A stretch of DNA of 47,701 bases from Desulfuromonas sp. (GTDB lineage Bacteria; Desulfobacterota; Desulfuromonadia; Desulfuromonadales; Geopsychrobacteraceae): assembly GCA_002869665.1 (NCBI GenBank), contig PKUG01000202.1:1-47701 (forward strand). The letters are read 5' to 3'. A program made the position numbers and the translations under genes. Under the pieces are notes generated by a model. It ran no database searches and was not told the DNA's origin. It saw only the letters and a program-made list of their open reading frames with translations. The first letter of the stretch is position 1; each line of letters opens with the position of its first letter. Positions 29,340-38,846 of the stretch are shown piece after piece.

Positions 29340-29870
29340 TCAGTCTTCAAGCAACAGGCTGGGAGCGACGGCGGTTGCAATCGCGGCAAGAGCGTCCAGT
29401 TGCCCACGGGTAAAATCGGCACCGGCCTCAGCGGCCTGCGCTCCCTTCCGGCTCAACTGAATAACCCCGAGCAGCCTGGAACCATCAATGAGCGGCACAC
29501 TCATAATCTTCTGAATCGGCAACTCGGCAACTGCCCCACTCTCACCGGTCGGCTCCAGACGCACCGCCTCAAAAAAAGAAACATGCTTGGTGCCGCTGAA
29601 CTGGTTGTCCAGATAGGGTTTCCGGTCACGGAGGGTCCGTGCACAAAGGGCGTTATGGGCGGTCAGGGGAACCGCACCAATCTTCCCGAGTTTCGGCGGC
29701 CAGACGAAACTCAATTGACTGTCGCTACTGTTGTAACGCAGCACCGCCACTTCCTTCTCATTGACCCCAAAACCATTTGCCAAAGCCTTGGCAAGGGTCA
29801 GCAAACGCTCTTCCCGCTCTGATTTAAGAGACAGGATCTTGACCAGACTGCGGCCGAATTCTTCAACGTT
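29340..29870 (-). CDS. GAF-domain protein
   Basis: MNVEEFGRSLVKILSLKSEREERLLTLAKALANGFGV...CARTLRDRKPYLDNQFS...IMSVPLIDGSRLLGVIQLSRK. Confidence 0.7.
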   Translation of the reverse strand, partial: NVEEFGRSLVKILSLKSEREERLLTLAKALANGFGVNEKEVAVLRYNSSDSQLSFVWPPKLGKIGAVPLTAHNALCARTLRDRKPYLDNQFSGTKHVSFFEAVRLEPTGESGAVAELPIQKIMSVPLIDGSRLLGVIQLSRKGAQAAEAGADFTRGQLDALAAIATAVAPSLLLED

Positions 29871-29944
29871 CATAACACCCCTTCCGACTGTTTTCATTTA
29901 GTTTGTGTCGCCCTGAAATTCCGGCTGACACAATCATTTATACC

Positions 29945-30103
29945 TTAATCGAGCGGATCGAACTTGTCGCGACCGACATAGCACATCGGGCAGACCCAGC
30001 TGTCCGGCAGGTCATCGAAGTCGACTCCCGGTGGGATATCGTTCATCTCGTCCCCTTTTTCCGGATCATAGACATAGCCACAGCAGGTGCAGATATAACG
30101 CAT
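29945..30103 (-). CDS. Rubredoxin (52 aa; absent from the supplied ORF track)
   Basis: Hand translation [52 protein letters not shown]; two CxxC motifs, [20 protein letters not shown] upstream. Confidence 0.93.
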   Translation of the reverse strand: MRYICTCCGYVYDPEKGDEMNDIPPGVDFDDLPDSWVCPMCYVGRDKFDPLD

Positions 30104-30136
30104 GAAGCGACTCCTCAGCGGTTAGAGTTTCCAGGA

Positions 30137-32563
30137 CTATACCGCAAAATATTTCGCCTGCGGATGATGAACGACGATGGCCGAAGTGGTCATTTCCGGT
30201 ACCATCTCAAACGACTCCGTCAGGCTGACACCGATGTCTTGCGGGCTCAACAGCTCGAACAGAGGAACGTGAGCACCGAGATCAGGGCAGGCCGGATAAC
30301 CGAAACCATAGCGCGACCCTTGATAACCCTGGGCCACGTAGGCCTCCATGTCACCACGTTCGGCCTGAATCCCCATTTCAATACGCATCTGCTCATGCCA
30401 GTACTCGGCCAGGGCATCGGTCAATTCAACCCCCAGTCCGTGCAGCATCAGGTAATCGTGATAACTGTCGGCAGCGTAAAGTTCCTGGGTTTTTACGGCC
30501 AGTTTATCGCCAATGGTGACAACGAAAAAGCCGACTTTATCGCCCCCTTCCGCAGCAGTACGGAAGTAATCGGCGATACAGAGCCCCGGCGCACCGGACT
30601 GGCGCGGGAATGAGAAGATTTTATCCCCTGCGCTGCTGCTGACCAGTAATTGCTCCCCTTCACTGCAGCAATCGAAATAGCCGTAGCTGACCGCCGGTTG
30701 CAACCACCCTTCAGCCAGGGCCTGATCCTTGAGCCGGGCATAGAGCGGAAGAACGGTTTCGCGGTTCAGCGTTTCGTACTCTTCCTTGCTCTTCTTGCCG
30801 CGGCGGTAGCCCCAGCGACCGCGGAACAGGGCCGCTTCGTTAAGATAGCCGAAGAGCTTTTCCGCATCAATATCGGTCACGATCCGTTTACCGGCAAAGG
30901 GGACCGGCGGCACATCGTGGTTCCGTTCCAGGGTTTCCTGGCGCCCGGGCCGATTGGTTGCCACAGCGGTTTCATCCCAGGTAGTCGTTTGCAGGGTCCC
31001 CGCTTCGAACTCGCGAATCGCCTTGAGTCCGGCAAAGGCATCGCCGCAATAAACGACCTGTTTTTCATAATTGGGTGCGCAGTCGTTGGCGACAAACTTC
31101 TGGGTCAGGGCCGCCCCGCCGAGCAGGACCGGCTGAGTCAGGCCGGCCGACTGGAACTGAGCCATATTCTCTTTCATCAGCAACGCCGATTTCACCAGCA
31201 GACCGGACAGGCCGATAACATCCACCTGGTATTCCCTGGCCTTGGCAATGATCTCCTCAGCAGGAACCTTGATGCCGATATTATGAACCCGGTAACCGTT
31301 GTTGCTGAGAATGATATCGACCAGGTTTTTACCGATATCGTGGACATCACCGGCCACCGTTGCGAGCAGAACCGAGGTCTGACCCGAATCGGACAGCTTC
31401 TCCATATAAGGTTCCAGCAACCCGACACTCTGCTTCATCACTTCGGCGGACTGGAGCACGAAGGGGAGCAACAGCTCGCCGCGACCGAACAATTCACCGA
31501 CTTCACGCATCGCCGGAACCAGCAGGGTATTGATGATTTCCAGCGGTTCACGTCGGCCACGCAAAGTGGTGAGAAGATCTTCCAGCCCCTCCTTGTCCCC
31601 TTTCAGCACCCGCTGACGTAACAGCTCCTCGGGCGGCACAGCACTTTCGTCAGGATCATCATCCTGCTCGACCGCCTTTTCAAAGTGGTCGATAAAGGTC
31701 ATTAACGCATCAGGATTGCGGTTGAAAAGCAGGTCGTCACAGATCTGCCGATCCTCTTCACTGATCGCTGCGTAGGGGAGCACCTTGGCTGCGTCGACGA
31801 TTGCCGTATTGAGCCCGACTTCAACTGCAGCGTGCAGGAAGACCGAGTTGAGGACTTTACGTGCCGCCGGCCGCAGACCGAAGCTGATATTACTGACCCC
31901 GAGAGTGAAACCAACACCGGGCAGTTCGGCTTTGACCTGGCGGATGGCATTGAGAGTTTCGATGGCCGCATCACGCATGGTCTCATCACCCGAGCCGACG
32001 GTAAAGGTCAGCAGGTCGAAAAGAATATCCTGCGGCCGCATTCCGTGTTTTTCGACAACCAGGGAATAGATCTGTTTGGCGACGGCCACCTTACGCTCAC
32101 AGGTCAGCGCCATCCCCTCGGTATCGATGGTCAGGGCCACGACCGCGGCACCGTATTTCTTTGCCAGGCGACAGATGCGATCCAGGTTCGCACCGCCATC
32201 CTCAAGGTTGATCGAGTTGATAATCGCCCGACCCGGATAAAGCGGCAGCGTCTGCTCCAGGGTCTCCGGGCTGGTTGAGTCAAACATCAGCGGCGCCTTG
32301 CAGGAGCCGGAAAACAGCTTCGTCAATTCCAGCATGTCGGAGATTTCATCTCGCCCGGCATAGGCCACGCAGAGATCGATGACCTGGGCACCGCGGGCTT
32401 CCTGGTCGAGGGCGATCTTGAGGCAGGCGTCCCAGTCTTCGGCAAGCAGGGCTTCACGGAAGGCCTTGGAGCCGTTCGGATTACAACGCTCGCCGATCAA
32501 CAGTGGTGGAATCTCCTGCTGCAGTTCAACCGCCTGGTACAAACTGGCTACGGCTGCTTTCAT
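30137..32563 (-). CDS. metH: Cobalamin-dependent methionine synthase, C-terminal modules (pterin-binding, B12-cap, B12-binding, activation domain)
   Basis: LLIGERCNPNGSKAFREALL...; DVHDIGKNLVDIILSNNGYRVHNIGIKVP (B12 DxHxxG); SRYGFGYPACPDL...ESFEMVPEMTTSAIVVHHPQAKYFAV (activation domain). Start set at ATG 32563. Confidence 0.9.
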   Translation of the reverse strand: MKAAVASLYQAVELQQEIPPLLIGERCNPNGSKAFREALLAEDWDACLKIALDQEARGAQVIDLCVAYAGRDEISDMLELTKLFSGSCKAPLMFDSTSPETLEQTLPLYPGRAIINSINLEDGGANLDRICRLAKKYGAAVVALTIDTEGMALTCERKVAVAKQIYSLVVEKHGMRPQDILFDLLTFTVGSGDETMRDAAIETLNAIRQVKAELPGVGFTLGVSNISFGLRPAARKVLNSVFLHAAVEVGLNTAIVDAAKVLPYAAISEEDRQICDDLLFNRNPDALMTFIDHFEKAVEQDDDPDESAVPPEELLRQRVLKGDKEGLEDLLTTLRGRREPLEIINTLLVPAMREVGELFGRGELLLPFVLQSAEVMKQSVGLLEPYMEKLSDSGQTSVLLATVAGDVHDIGKNLVDIILSNNGYRVHNIGIKVPAEEIIAKAREYQVDVIGLSGLLVKSALLMKENMAQFQSAGLTQPVLLGGAALTQKFVANDCAPNYEKQVVYCGDAFAGLKAIREFEAGTLQTTTWDETAVATNRPGRQETLERNHDVPPVPFAGKRIVTDIDAEKLFGYLNEAALFRGRWGYRRGKKSKEEYETLNRETVLPLYARLKDQALAEGWLQPAVSYGYFDCCSEGEQLLVSSSAGDKIFSFPRQSGAPGLCIADYFRTAAEGGDKVGFFVVTIGDKLAVKTQELYAADSYHDYLMLHGLGVELTDALAEYWHEQMRIEMGIQAERGDMEAYVAQGYQGSRYGFGYPACPDLGAHVPLFELLSPQDIGVSLTESFEMVPEMTTSAIVVHHPQAKYFAV

Positions 32564-33483
32564 GCGTCCACCTCCCTCACCTTCGGCGTCACACCCGCCA
32601 ACCTGCTCGTCAGGGCCCGGATATGTTCCGGACTGGTGCCACAACAGCCACCGACGATACTGACCCCCTGCTCAACAACAAAGCGATACATCTGCTCGGC
32701 GTAATCATCAGGGCTCAAAGGGTAATGAGTCTGACCGTTCACCACCTGCGGCAACCCCTGATTCGGAATGACCGAGATCCGCTTTGGCCAGGTTCGGCTG
32801 AGGTACTGAACGTGAGACTTCATATCATCGGGGCCGGTCGCACAGTTGAGCCCGAGGGAAAACAGCGGGAACGGCTGAAGAGTCGCCACGACGGCAGCGA
32901 TATCCGAACCGACCAACATGGTCCCCTGCTGTTCGATGGTCACCGAAGCCATCACCGGCAGATCGAGTCCTGCAGCCTCAAGCACTTCGAATGCTGAGAC
33001 CAGGGCCGTTTTAGTCTGCAGCAGATCCTGACAGGTTTCGATAATCAAGCAGTCGACGCCGGCCTCAACCAGGGTCTCCACCTGTTCACGGGTCGCCGCC
33101 GCCAGTTCGGCAACAGAAATGTGCCCCAACGACGGCAGTTTGGTCCCCGGGCCGACTGAGCCGGCGATATATTTGTCGCTGCGCTCGCCAATCGCGGCGC
33201 GGGCGTTTTCGACCGCACGGACATTAATCTCTTTGACCTTGTCGGCCAGATCATATTCAGCCAGAACTACTCGTGAAGCACCGAAAGTATCGGTCTCAAC
33301 AACCATGGCTCCGGCATCGAGCATGCTGCTATGCAGGGCGACGATATGTTGTGGGGCCGAGAGGTTGAGAATTTCGTTGCAACCGTCGCAACCGGCCCAA
33401 TCCTGATCAAGAATGTTCATCAGCTGCAAATTGGTGCCACAGGCCCCATCAAAAATCAGCAGCGGTTGTTCAGCAAATTTCAT
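32560..33483 (-). CDS. Homocysteine S-methyltransferase module of split MetH
   Basis: LIFDGACGTNLQLM...DQDWAGCDGCNEILNLSAPQHIVALHSSMLDAGAMVVETDTFGAS...GLNCATGPDDM...GGCCGTSPEHI; stop TGA overlaps the next start as ATGA. Confidence 0.9.
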   Translation of the reverse strand: MKFAEQPLLIFDGACGTNLQLMNILDQDWAGCDGCNEILNLSAPQHIVALHSSMLDAGAMVVETDTFGASRVVLAEYDLADKVKEINVRAVENARAAIGERSDKYIAGSVGPGTKLPSLGHISVAELAAATREQVETLVEAGVDCLIIETCQDLLQTKTALVSAFEVLEAAGLDLPVMASVTIEQQGTMLVGSDIAAVVATLQPFPLFSLGLNCATGPDDMKSHVQYLSRTWPKRISVIPNQGLPQVVNGQTHYPLSPDDYAEQMYRFVVEQGVSIVGGCCGTSPEHIRALTSRLAGVTPKVREVDA

Positions 33484-33665
33484 CGTTGTTCATCCGTGAG
33501 AAAAGCCCTATTGACATGTTTTTAAAAGGATTCGTAGTGTACCCGCACCCCTGCCGACTGTCCAGAGGCAATGCGAAAAACCTTTTTCCAGTCGCACAGC
33601 ATTTATGTTAGGATTCATTGTTTAAAATAATCTATTCAACCCAACCCGGCTGCGAGGAGGCTTAC

Positions 33666-34859
33666 GTGCAGCAGACAGACAAACAACAATCCGGGGGGAA
33701 AAGAAAAAGACTCGGCGATTTTCTGGTCGAAAATGAGATGATCTCAGCTGCCGACCTTGGACGCGTCGTCGAACATCAATCAATCTATGGCGGCAAGTTC
33801 GGCACCTGCCTTCTCGAGCTCAGGCTCCTAGAAGAAAACGTGCTGGCCAAACTCCTCAGTCGCCAACTGATGTTGCATTACATCGATCCGGATCAGCTGA
33901 TGAATATCGCTCCGGAGATCCTGCGCCTGATCCCACCAAAGATCGCCCTGCGCTATTTTATCGTGCCCTACTACCGTGATGAAGGGAAGCTTTTCGTCGC
34001 CATGGGCAACACCGCCAATCGGGGTTTGATCACCAAGCTTGAAGAGCGCCTGAAACTGAAAATTTTACCATTGGCGATGCCTGAAGTTCGTGTCGTCATG
34101 GCTCTCAACAAGCATTACGGCATGCCGATGCCGCCGCGTTTCAAAGCACTGGCAGCGGAGTTCATGCGGCTCGCTGCCGAAGCAGCTGCGGCGGCAGACG
34201 CCAATGGGCAGAACCTGTCAGCAGATGAAGAACAGTAGGTCATTATCCCCAAGCACGCCATCGAGGTCAAAACCGACGATGTCACGACCTGGCCATTGCT
34301 CGGTGAAGATGATGAGGATGATGGTGACGATTATCACCAGAGTGAGCAGATCGGTGAGCGCCCGGAAGGGAGCGAAGAAAAGCTCAACACCCTGTTACGC
34401 AAACTCGTTACTGCCGAAAATCGTAACGACATTGGTCGTGCTATCGTCAATTATCTGACCGCCGATTATCCGCGTTCGGCACTCTTTATGGTGCGTAGCA
34501 ACCTTGTCACCGGCTGGATGTTTGCCGATGAGACCATGATTCCGCAACTTGAACAGGTCACGGTTTCGCTACAGGAATTCTCGGTTTTCAGCTTGGTCGC
34601 AAACAGCCGCGCGCCTTATCTCGGGCCGGTCGTAGATAACGCCGAGAACCGCAAGCTGACCATGTTCTTCGGCACCCAGCCACCGCAGACCGCGCTGGTG
34701 CTACCGCTGACGGTTCAGGAGCGGCTGGTTGGAATGCTCTACCTCCAGGACGAACCGACCAAGCTGGAGATGAAGCGCTCGGAGTTACAATACATCGTCG
34801 GCAAAGCGGAAATGGCCTTCCGGCTGTTGATCTTGAGGAATAAAATCCTCAATTCCTGA
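33666..34859 (+). pseudogene. GspE-N-like (MshEN type) + GAF-like protein interrupted by one in-frame TAG (34236-34238)
   Basis: GTG start 33666 with GAGGAGG upstream; KRLGDFLVENEMISAADLGRVVEHQSIYGGKFGTCLLELRLLEENVLAKLLSRQL. Same frame continues ...SADEEQ-TAG-VIIPKHAIEVKTDDVTTWPLLGEDDEDD... to TGA 34859. Confidence 0.75.
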
Positions 34860-35653
34860 TGAGAATGAATACCCACACGTCTTCCATCGATGCCCAGGCA
34901 ATCAAAAAATATCAGGCGGGCCTGAGTGCCGATGCAGACAAGCTTTACCAGCTCATACTTGACCCCGATCAGCAATTTATCGAGGTTTTATTGAAAAACG
35001 CGGCGCTCAGCGACGACCATCTGGTCATTCTGCTGAAGCGCCGCGACTTGACAACAGAGCTGATCGACAAGATTCATCAGAACAGAAAGCAGACCCTCAG
35101 CCATCGCCTGCGTCTGGCACTGACCAGAAACCCGGCGACGTCCGGAAACCTGATTCGCAGCATACTTCCCTATCTGAGACTTTTTGAACTGGTCGACCTC
35201 TGCCAGCTCCCCGGCGCGAGCCCGGATCAGAAACTGGCTGCCGAGCGTACGATTATCCAGCGCCTGCCGACCACTCCACTGGGGAACAAGATCACCCTGG
35301 CCCGGCGTGGATCGGCGGGAGTTGTCGCCGAACTTCTTAAAGAAGGGGAACCGCAACTGTTCAATGCCTGCCTCGGCAACCCGCGCCTGCATGAAGGTGC
35401 CGTCTATCGTTTCTTGCGCAGCTCTGCAGCGACGGCTGAGACAATTTCCCAGGTTGCCAGACATGAACGCTGGAAGATGCGCCCCAACCTGCGCCAGGCC
35501 ATACTCAAACATCCACGGACACCGGATATCTGGTACCTCCTCTGGTTGCCACAACTTCAACTCCATCTCCTCAAGCAGTTACGCGCTGCCAGTAAAGCCC
35601 AACCGCGCAAACTCTCATTGATCGATAATGAGTTGGAGAAGCGTGGCATGTAG
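34859..35653 (+). CDS. Conserved hypothetical protein, helical-repeat-like (HEAT/DUF2336-like appearance)
   Basis: Start overlaps the previous stop (TGATG). Repeated helix pairs such as NAALSDDHLVILLKRRDLTTELIDKI, RNPATSGNLIRSILPYL, LGNPRLHEGAVYRFL. Confidence 0.5.
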   Translation: MRMNTHTSSIDAQAIKKYQAGLSADADKLYQLILDPDQQFIEVLLKNAALSDDHLVILLKRRDLTTELIDKIHQNRKQTLSHRLRLALTRNPATSGNLIRSILPYLRLFELVDLCQLPGASPDQKLAAERTIIQRLPTTPLGNKITLARRGSAGVVAELLKEGEPQLFNACLGNPRLHEGAVYRFLRSSAATAETISQVARHERWKMRPNLRQAILKHPRTPDIWYLLWLPQLQLHLLKQLRAASKAQPRKLSLIDNELEKRGM

Positions 35654-35825
35654 CATTAACTCCTCCGAGGATTTATCAAACCCGATTTAAACAGCCTTCA
35701 ACAGACGACTTGAGATTTCGACAATCACGGACATAACGGCGATAGTCTTTCAACGGCCCGTTAGGCACTGGATTCCACTGCAGCGACGTGATATTTTTAC
35801 AGAATTCAGTTGCTTGGGGGTATTC

Positions 35826-36965
35826 GTGACCACAACGGACGTAACCGCAGATAAATATCGATTAACAACAAGCGGTGACGAACTGTGTCTGGAGCTTTCG
35901 GGTGAATGGTCGTTCAAGGCCGGGGTACCCGACACCTCTCCCCTCTTCACTGAACTTGCCACCACGCACGGGCAGAAGCTCTCCTTCGATTGCAGCCGTC
36001 TCGAACATTGGGACAGCGGCCTGATGACTTTCCTGATCAACCTTGTTGAGACCTGTGAAGACAAATCGATTGCGATCGACCGGGACTCCCTGCCGACCGG
36101 CGTGAACAAACTTTTCAACCTTTCATCCAACATGCCGGAACGCCGAGCCCAGCATCGCGATCATCCGGAGGACCCGGTTCTCGCCCGGATCGGCCACATT
36201 GCCATTGAAGCCCATCGCACCTGGAGCGATATGCTCGGGTTTATCGGTGAAATTTTCATTGGACTGTTCAACCTGCTGCGTGGTCGCGCCCGCTTCCGTT
36301 TTTCCGACCTGTTCCTGCAACTGGAACTGGCCGGGCCCGCGGCCCTGTTCATCGTCACCCTGATCAGTATCCTCGTCGGGATGATCCTGGCCTTTGTTGC
36401 AGCCGTCCAACTCCGTCTGTTCGGAGCGGAGATATTCATCGCCAACCTGGTCGGACTCGGGATGGCTCGTGAGATGGGTGCGATGATGACCGCAGTCATC
36501 ATGGCCGGTCGCACCGGTGCTGCCTATGCCGCTCAGCTCGGCACCATGCAGGTCAACGAAGAGATCGACGCACTCAGAACAATAGCTGTTTCACCGATCG
36601 ACTTTCTCGTTCTGCCGCGCCTGATCGCCCTGATCATCACCATGCCGCTGCTCTGCATTTATGCCGACTTTATGGGAATTATCGGTGGTGCCGTGGTTTG
36701 CGCGACCATGCTCGACATCTCTTTCTTTCAATATTTTCAGCAGATCCAGGGCTTTGTCGGACTCACCCATTTCTTTATCGGGGTTATCAAAGCCGGTGTA
36801 TTCGGTGTGTTGATCGCTACCGCCGGGTGCTTCCGCGGCCTTCATTGCGGACGTAGTGCATCTGCCGTCGGTTTTGCCGCGACCAGTGCGGTGGTCACCT
36901 CAATCGTCCTGATCATTGTCGCGGATGCCATCATAACCGTACTCTGTCAGGTTCTGGGGGTCTGA
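35826..36965 (+). CDS. mlaE: Lipid-transport ABC permease MlaE with N-terminal STAS (MlaB-like) domain
   Basis: STAS-like LTTSGDELCLELSGEWSFKAG...LSFDCSRLEHWDSGLMTFLINLVETC; MlaE LVGLGMAREMGAMMTAVIMAGRTGAAYAAQLGTMQVNEEIDAL. Start could be 35814 TTG or 35826 GTG. Confidence 0.88.
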   Translation: MTTTDVTADKYRLTTSGDELCLELSGEWSFKAGVPDTSPLFTELATTHGQKLSFDCSRLEHWDSGLMTFLINLVETCEDKSIAIDRDSLPTGVNKLFNLSSNMPERRAQHRDHPEDPVLARIGHIAIEAHRTWSDMLGFIGEIFIGLFNLLRGRARFRFSDLFLQLELAGPAALFIVTLISILVGMILAFVAAVQLRLFGAEIFIANLVGLGMAREMGAMMTAVIMAGRTGAAYAAQLGTMQVNEEIDALRTIAVSPIDFLVLPRLIALIITMPLLCIYADFMGIIGGAVVCATMLDISFFQYFQQIQGFVGLTHFFIGVIKAGVFGVLIATAGCFRGLHCGRSASAVGFAATSAVVTSIVLIIVADAIITVLCQVLGV

Positions 36966-37723
36966 TGACGACAAAACCCCACCTGCGCGTAGAAAATCTG
37001 ACCATGGCTTACGGGGAGACGATCATCCAGGAGCGTCTCGATTTCAGTATTAACCGAGGCGAGATCTTTATCATCATGGGGGGGAGTGGTTGCGGCAAAA
37101 GCACCCTGTTGCGCCATCTGATCGGCTTGATGGAACCAGCCGCCGGGAAAATCTTATTTGATGAGATCGACCTTTGGCAGACCTCGGATCAGGAGCGCAA
37201 CCGAATTATCAGTAATTTTGGCGTGCTTTTCCAAAGCGGCGCCCTCTGGAGTTCGATGACTCTGGGGGAGAATATCGAACTGGTCCTCAAGGAGCACACC
37301 GACCTCACTGACCGGCAGATCGCCGAGGTGGTCGCCTACAAACTCTCGCTCGTCGGTCTATCCCGTTTTGCCGAGTACTATCCGTCGGAAATCAGCGGCG
37401 GTATGCGCAAGCGGGCCGGCCTCGCCCGGGCAATGGCTCTCGATCCCGATGCACTTTTTTTCGATGAGCCCTCTGCGGGCCTCGACCCGGTCAGTTCACG
37501 TCTGCTGGACGATCTGATCCTTGAATTACGTGACAGTCTCGGGTCGACCATTGTCATCGTCAGTCATGAACTGGCCAGTATTTTCGCTGTCGGTGACAAC
37601 TCGATCTTTCTCGATCCGACGGACAAGACCATCATCGCCAGGGGGGCGCCGCAGATGTTGCTGGAAACATCGCAGGATCCCCGGGTGATCAGTTTTCTGA
37701 CCAGGAAGGCCAGACTTAAATAA
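36965..37723 (+). CDS. mlaF: ABC transporter ATPase MlaF
   Basis: Walker A GGSGCGKST, signature EISGGMRKRAGLARAMALDPDALFFDEPSAGLDPVSS. Confidence 0.92.
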   Translation: MTTKPHLRVENLTMAYGETIIQERLDFSINRGEIFIIMGGSGCGKSTLLRHLIGLMEPAAGKILFDEIDLWQTSDQERNRIISNFGVLFQSGALWSSMTLGENIELVLKEHTDLTDRQIAEVVAYKLSLVGLSRFAEYYPSEISGGMRKRAGLARAMALDPDALFFDEPSAGLDPVSSRLLDDLILELRDSLGSTIVIVSHELASIFAVGDNSIFLDPTDKTIIARGAPQMLLETSQDPRVISFLTRKARLK

Positions 37724-37766
37724 CACCGCTTTACATGGAAACCGGTGTTTTGCCAAGGGAACAGCT

Positions 37767-38846
37767 ATGCGTAGACGTAAACGTATCGATCCACGAATCA
37801 TCGGCGCTTTCGTCCTCGGGGCGATCATCCTCAGCGTCTCGGGACTGATTTTTTTTGGTCCCGGCGGCCTGCTCACCGAAACGCGCAAGTACGTGATCTA
37901 CTTCAGCGGCTCGGTCAAAGGCCTGAATGTCGGTTCGCCCGTGCGTTTTCGCGGTGTAAAAATCGGCCAGGTCAAAGATATCAATGTCCGTATCCAGCCG
38001 AGCGAATACACCTTCAACATTCCAGTCTTTATCGAGATTGAACCATCACGGATCAAGTCCGAAGGAGGAAACGAAGGGCTTCTTGACGCCCTCAAAACCA
38101 ACAAGGATCCCATGACCTCGCTGGTCGACAAAGGGCTACGTGCCCAACTACAGCTCGACAGCCTGGTTACCGGACAGCTCTATGTCAACCTCGATATGCA
38201 TCCGGATACGGACGCCAAGTTTCACAGTATCAGCAACGAATTTCCCGAGCTTCCGGCCATCAGTTCCAGCCTGGACGAGCTGAGTGAAACGATCGAGGAA
38301 CTACCGCTCAAGGAAATCGCCAGCAAGCTGATCTCAACAGCTGACGGCATCGAAGCGATCGTCACCTCCCCCGGGCTGCACAAAGCGATCGACAATGTCG
38401 GCAATTCGGCCGAACAGCTAGATCTCATGATCCGCGAACTCAACCGCCAGCTGATCCCCATGGTAACGTCATTGAAAAACACCGTCGAACAGGCCGAACT
38501 GACTATGACCAAGCTCGATGCCCGCATCGAGCCCCTGGCCGACAGTCTCGATGCCACCTTGAGCCAGACCCGCGGGACCATGGCCCACATCGACAGCAAG
38601 ATTGATCCGCTGGATGACCAACTGCAGAAGACCTTGCAAGCTTTCGAAACAACGGCCAAACAGGCAGGCATTGCAGTCGAGCAGATCAGGGAACTGTCCG
38701 GCACCGACTCACAACTCATCGATCAGCTCAGCGTCACCCTGCAGGAGGTCAACAAAGCGGCACGCAAGGTCGCCTATTTCGCTGATGAACTCGAACGCGA
38801 TCCGCAGATCCTTCTGCGTGGCCGCAGCCAAGGAGACACTCCATGA
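37767..38846 (+). CDS. mlaD: MCE-family (MlaD-like) lipid-binding protein
   Basis: TM near N-terminus; YFSGSVKGLNVGSPVRFRGVKIGQVKDINVRI (MCE domain); long coiled-coil C-terminus. Confidence 0.88.
   Translation: MRRRKRIDPRIIGAFVLGAIILSVSGLIFFGPGGLLTETRKYVIYFSGSVKGLNVGSPVRFRGVKIGQVKDINVRIQPSEYTFNIPVFIEIEPSRIKSEGGNEGLLDALKTNKDPMTSLVDKGLRAQLQLDSLVTGQLYVNLDMHPDTDAKFHSISNEFPELPAISSSLDELSETIEELPLKEIASKLISTADGIEAIVTSPGLHKAIDNVGNSAEQLDLMIRELNRQLIPMVTSLKNTVEQAELTMTKLDARIEPLADSLDATLSQTRGTMAHIDSKIDPLDDQLQKTLQAFETTAKQAGIAVEQIRELSGTDSQLIDQLSVTLQEVNKAARKVAYFADELERDPQILLRGRSQGDTP

Noticed and set aside
29903-30613. 236-aa plus-strand ORF
   Set aside because: Lies antisense to both the rubredoxin and the 3' end of metH, which are unambiguous.
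30650-31621. 323-aa plus-strand ORF opposite metH
   Set aside because: Antisense shadow of MetH B12-binding region.
33484-33665. Possible cobalamin or SAM riboswitch upstream of the metH operon
   Set aside because: The gap is short and I could not recognise B12-box or SAM-I helices; an Rfam/cmscan search would be decisive.
33666-34238. Calling this gene a type II secretion/pilus ATPase GspE/PilB
   Set aside because: Only the N-terminal GspE-like domain is present; no Walker A/B or ATPase core on either side of the TAG.
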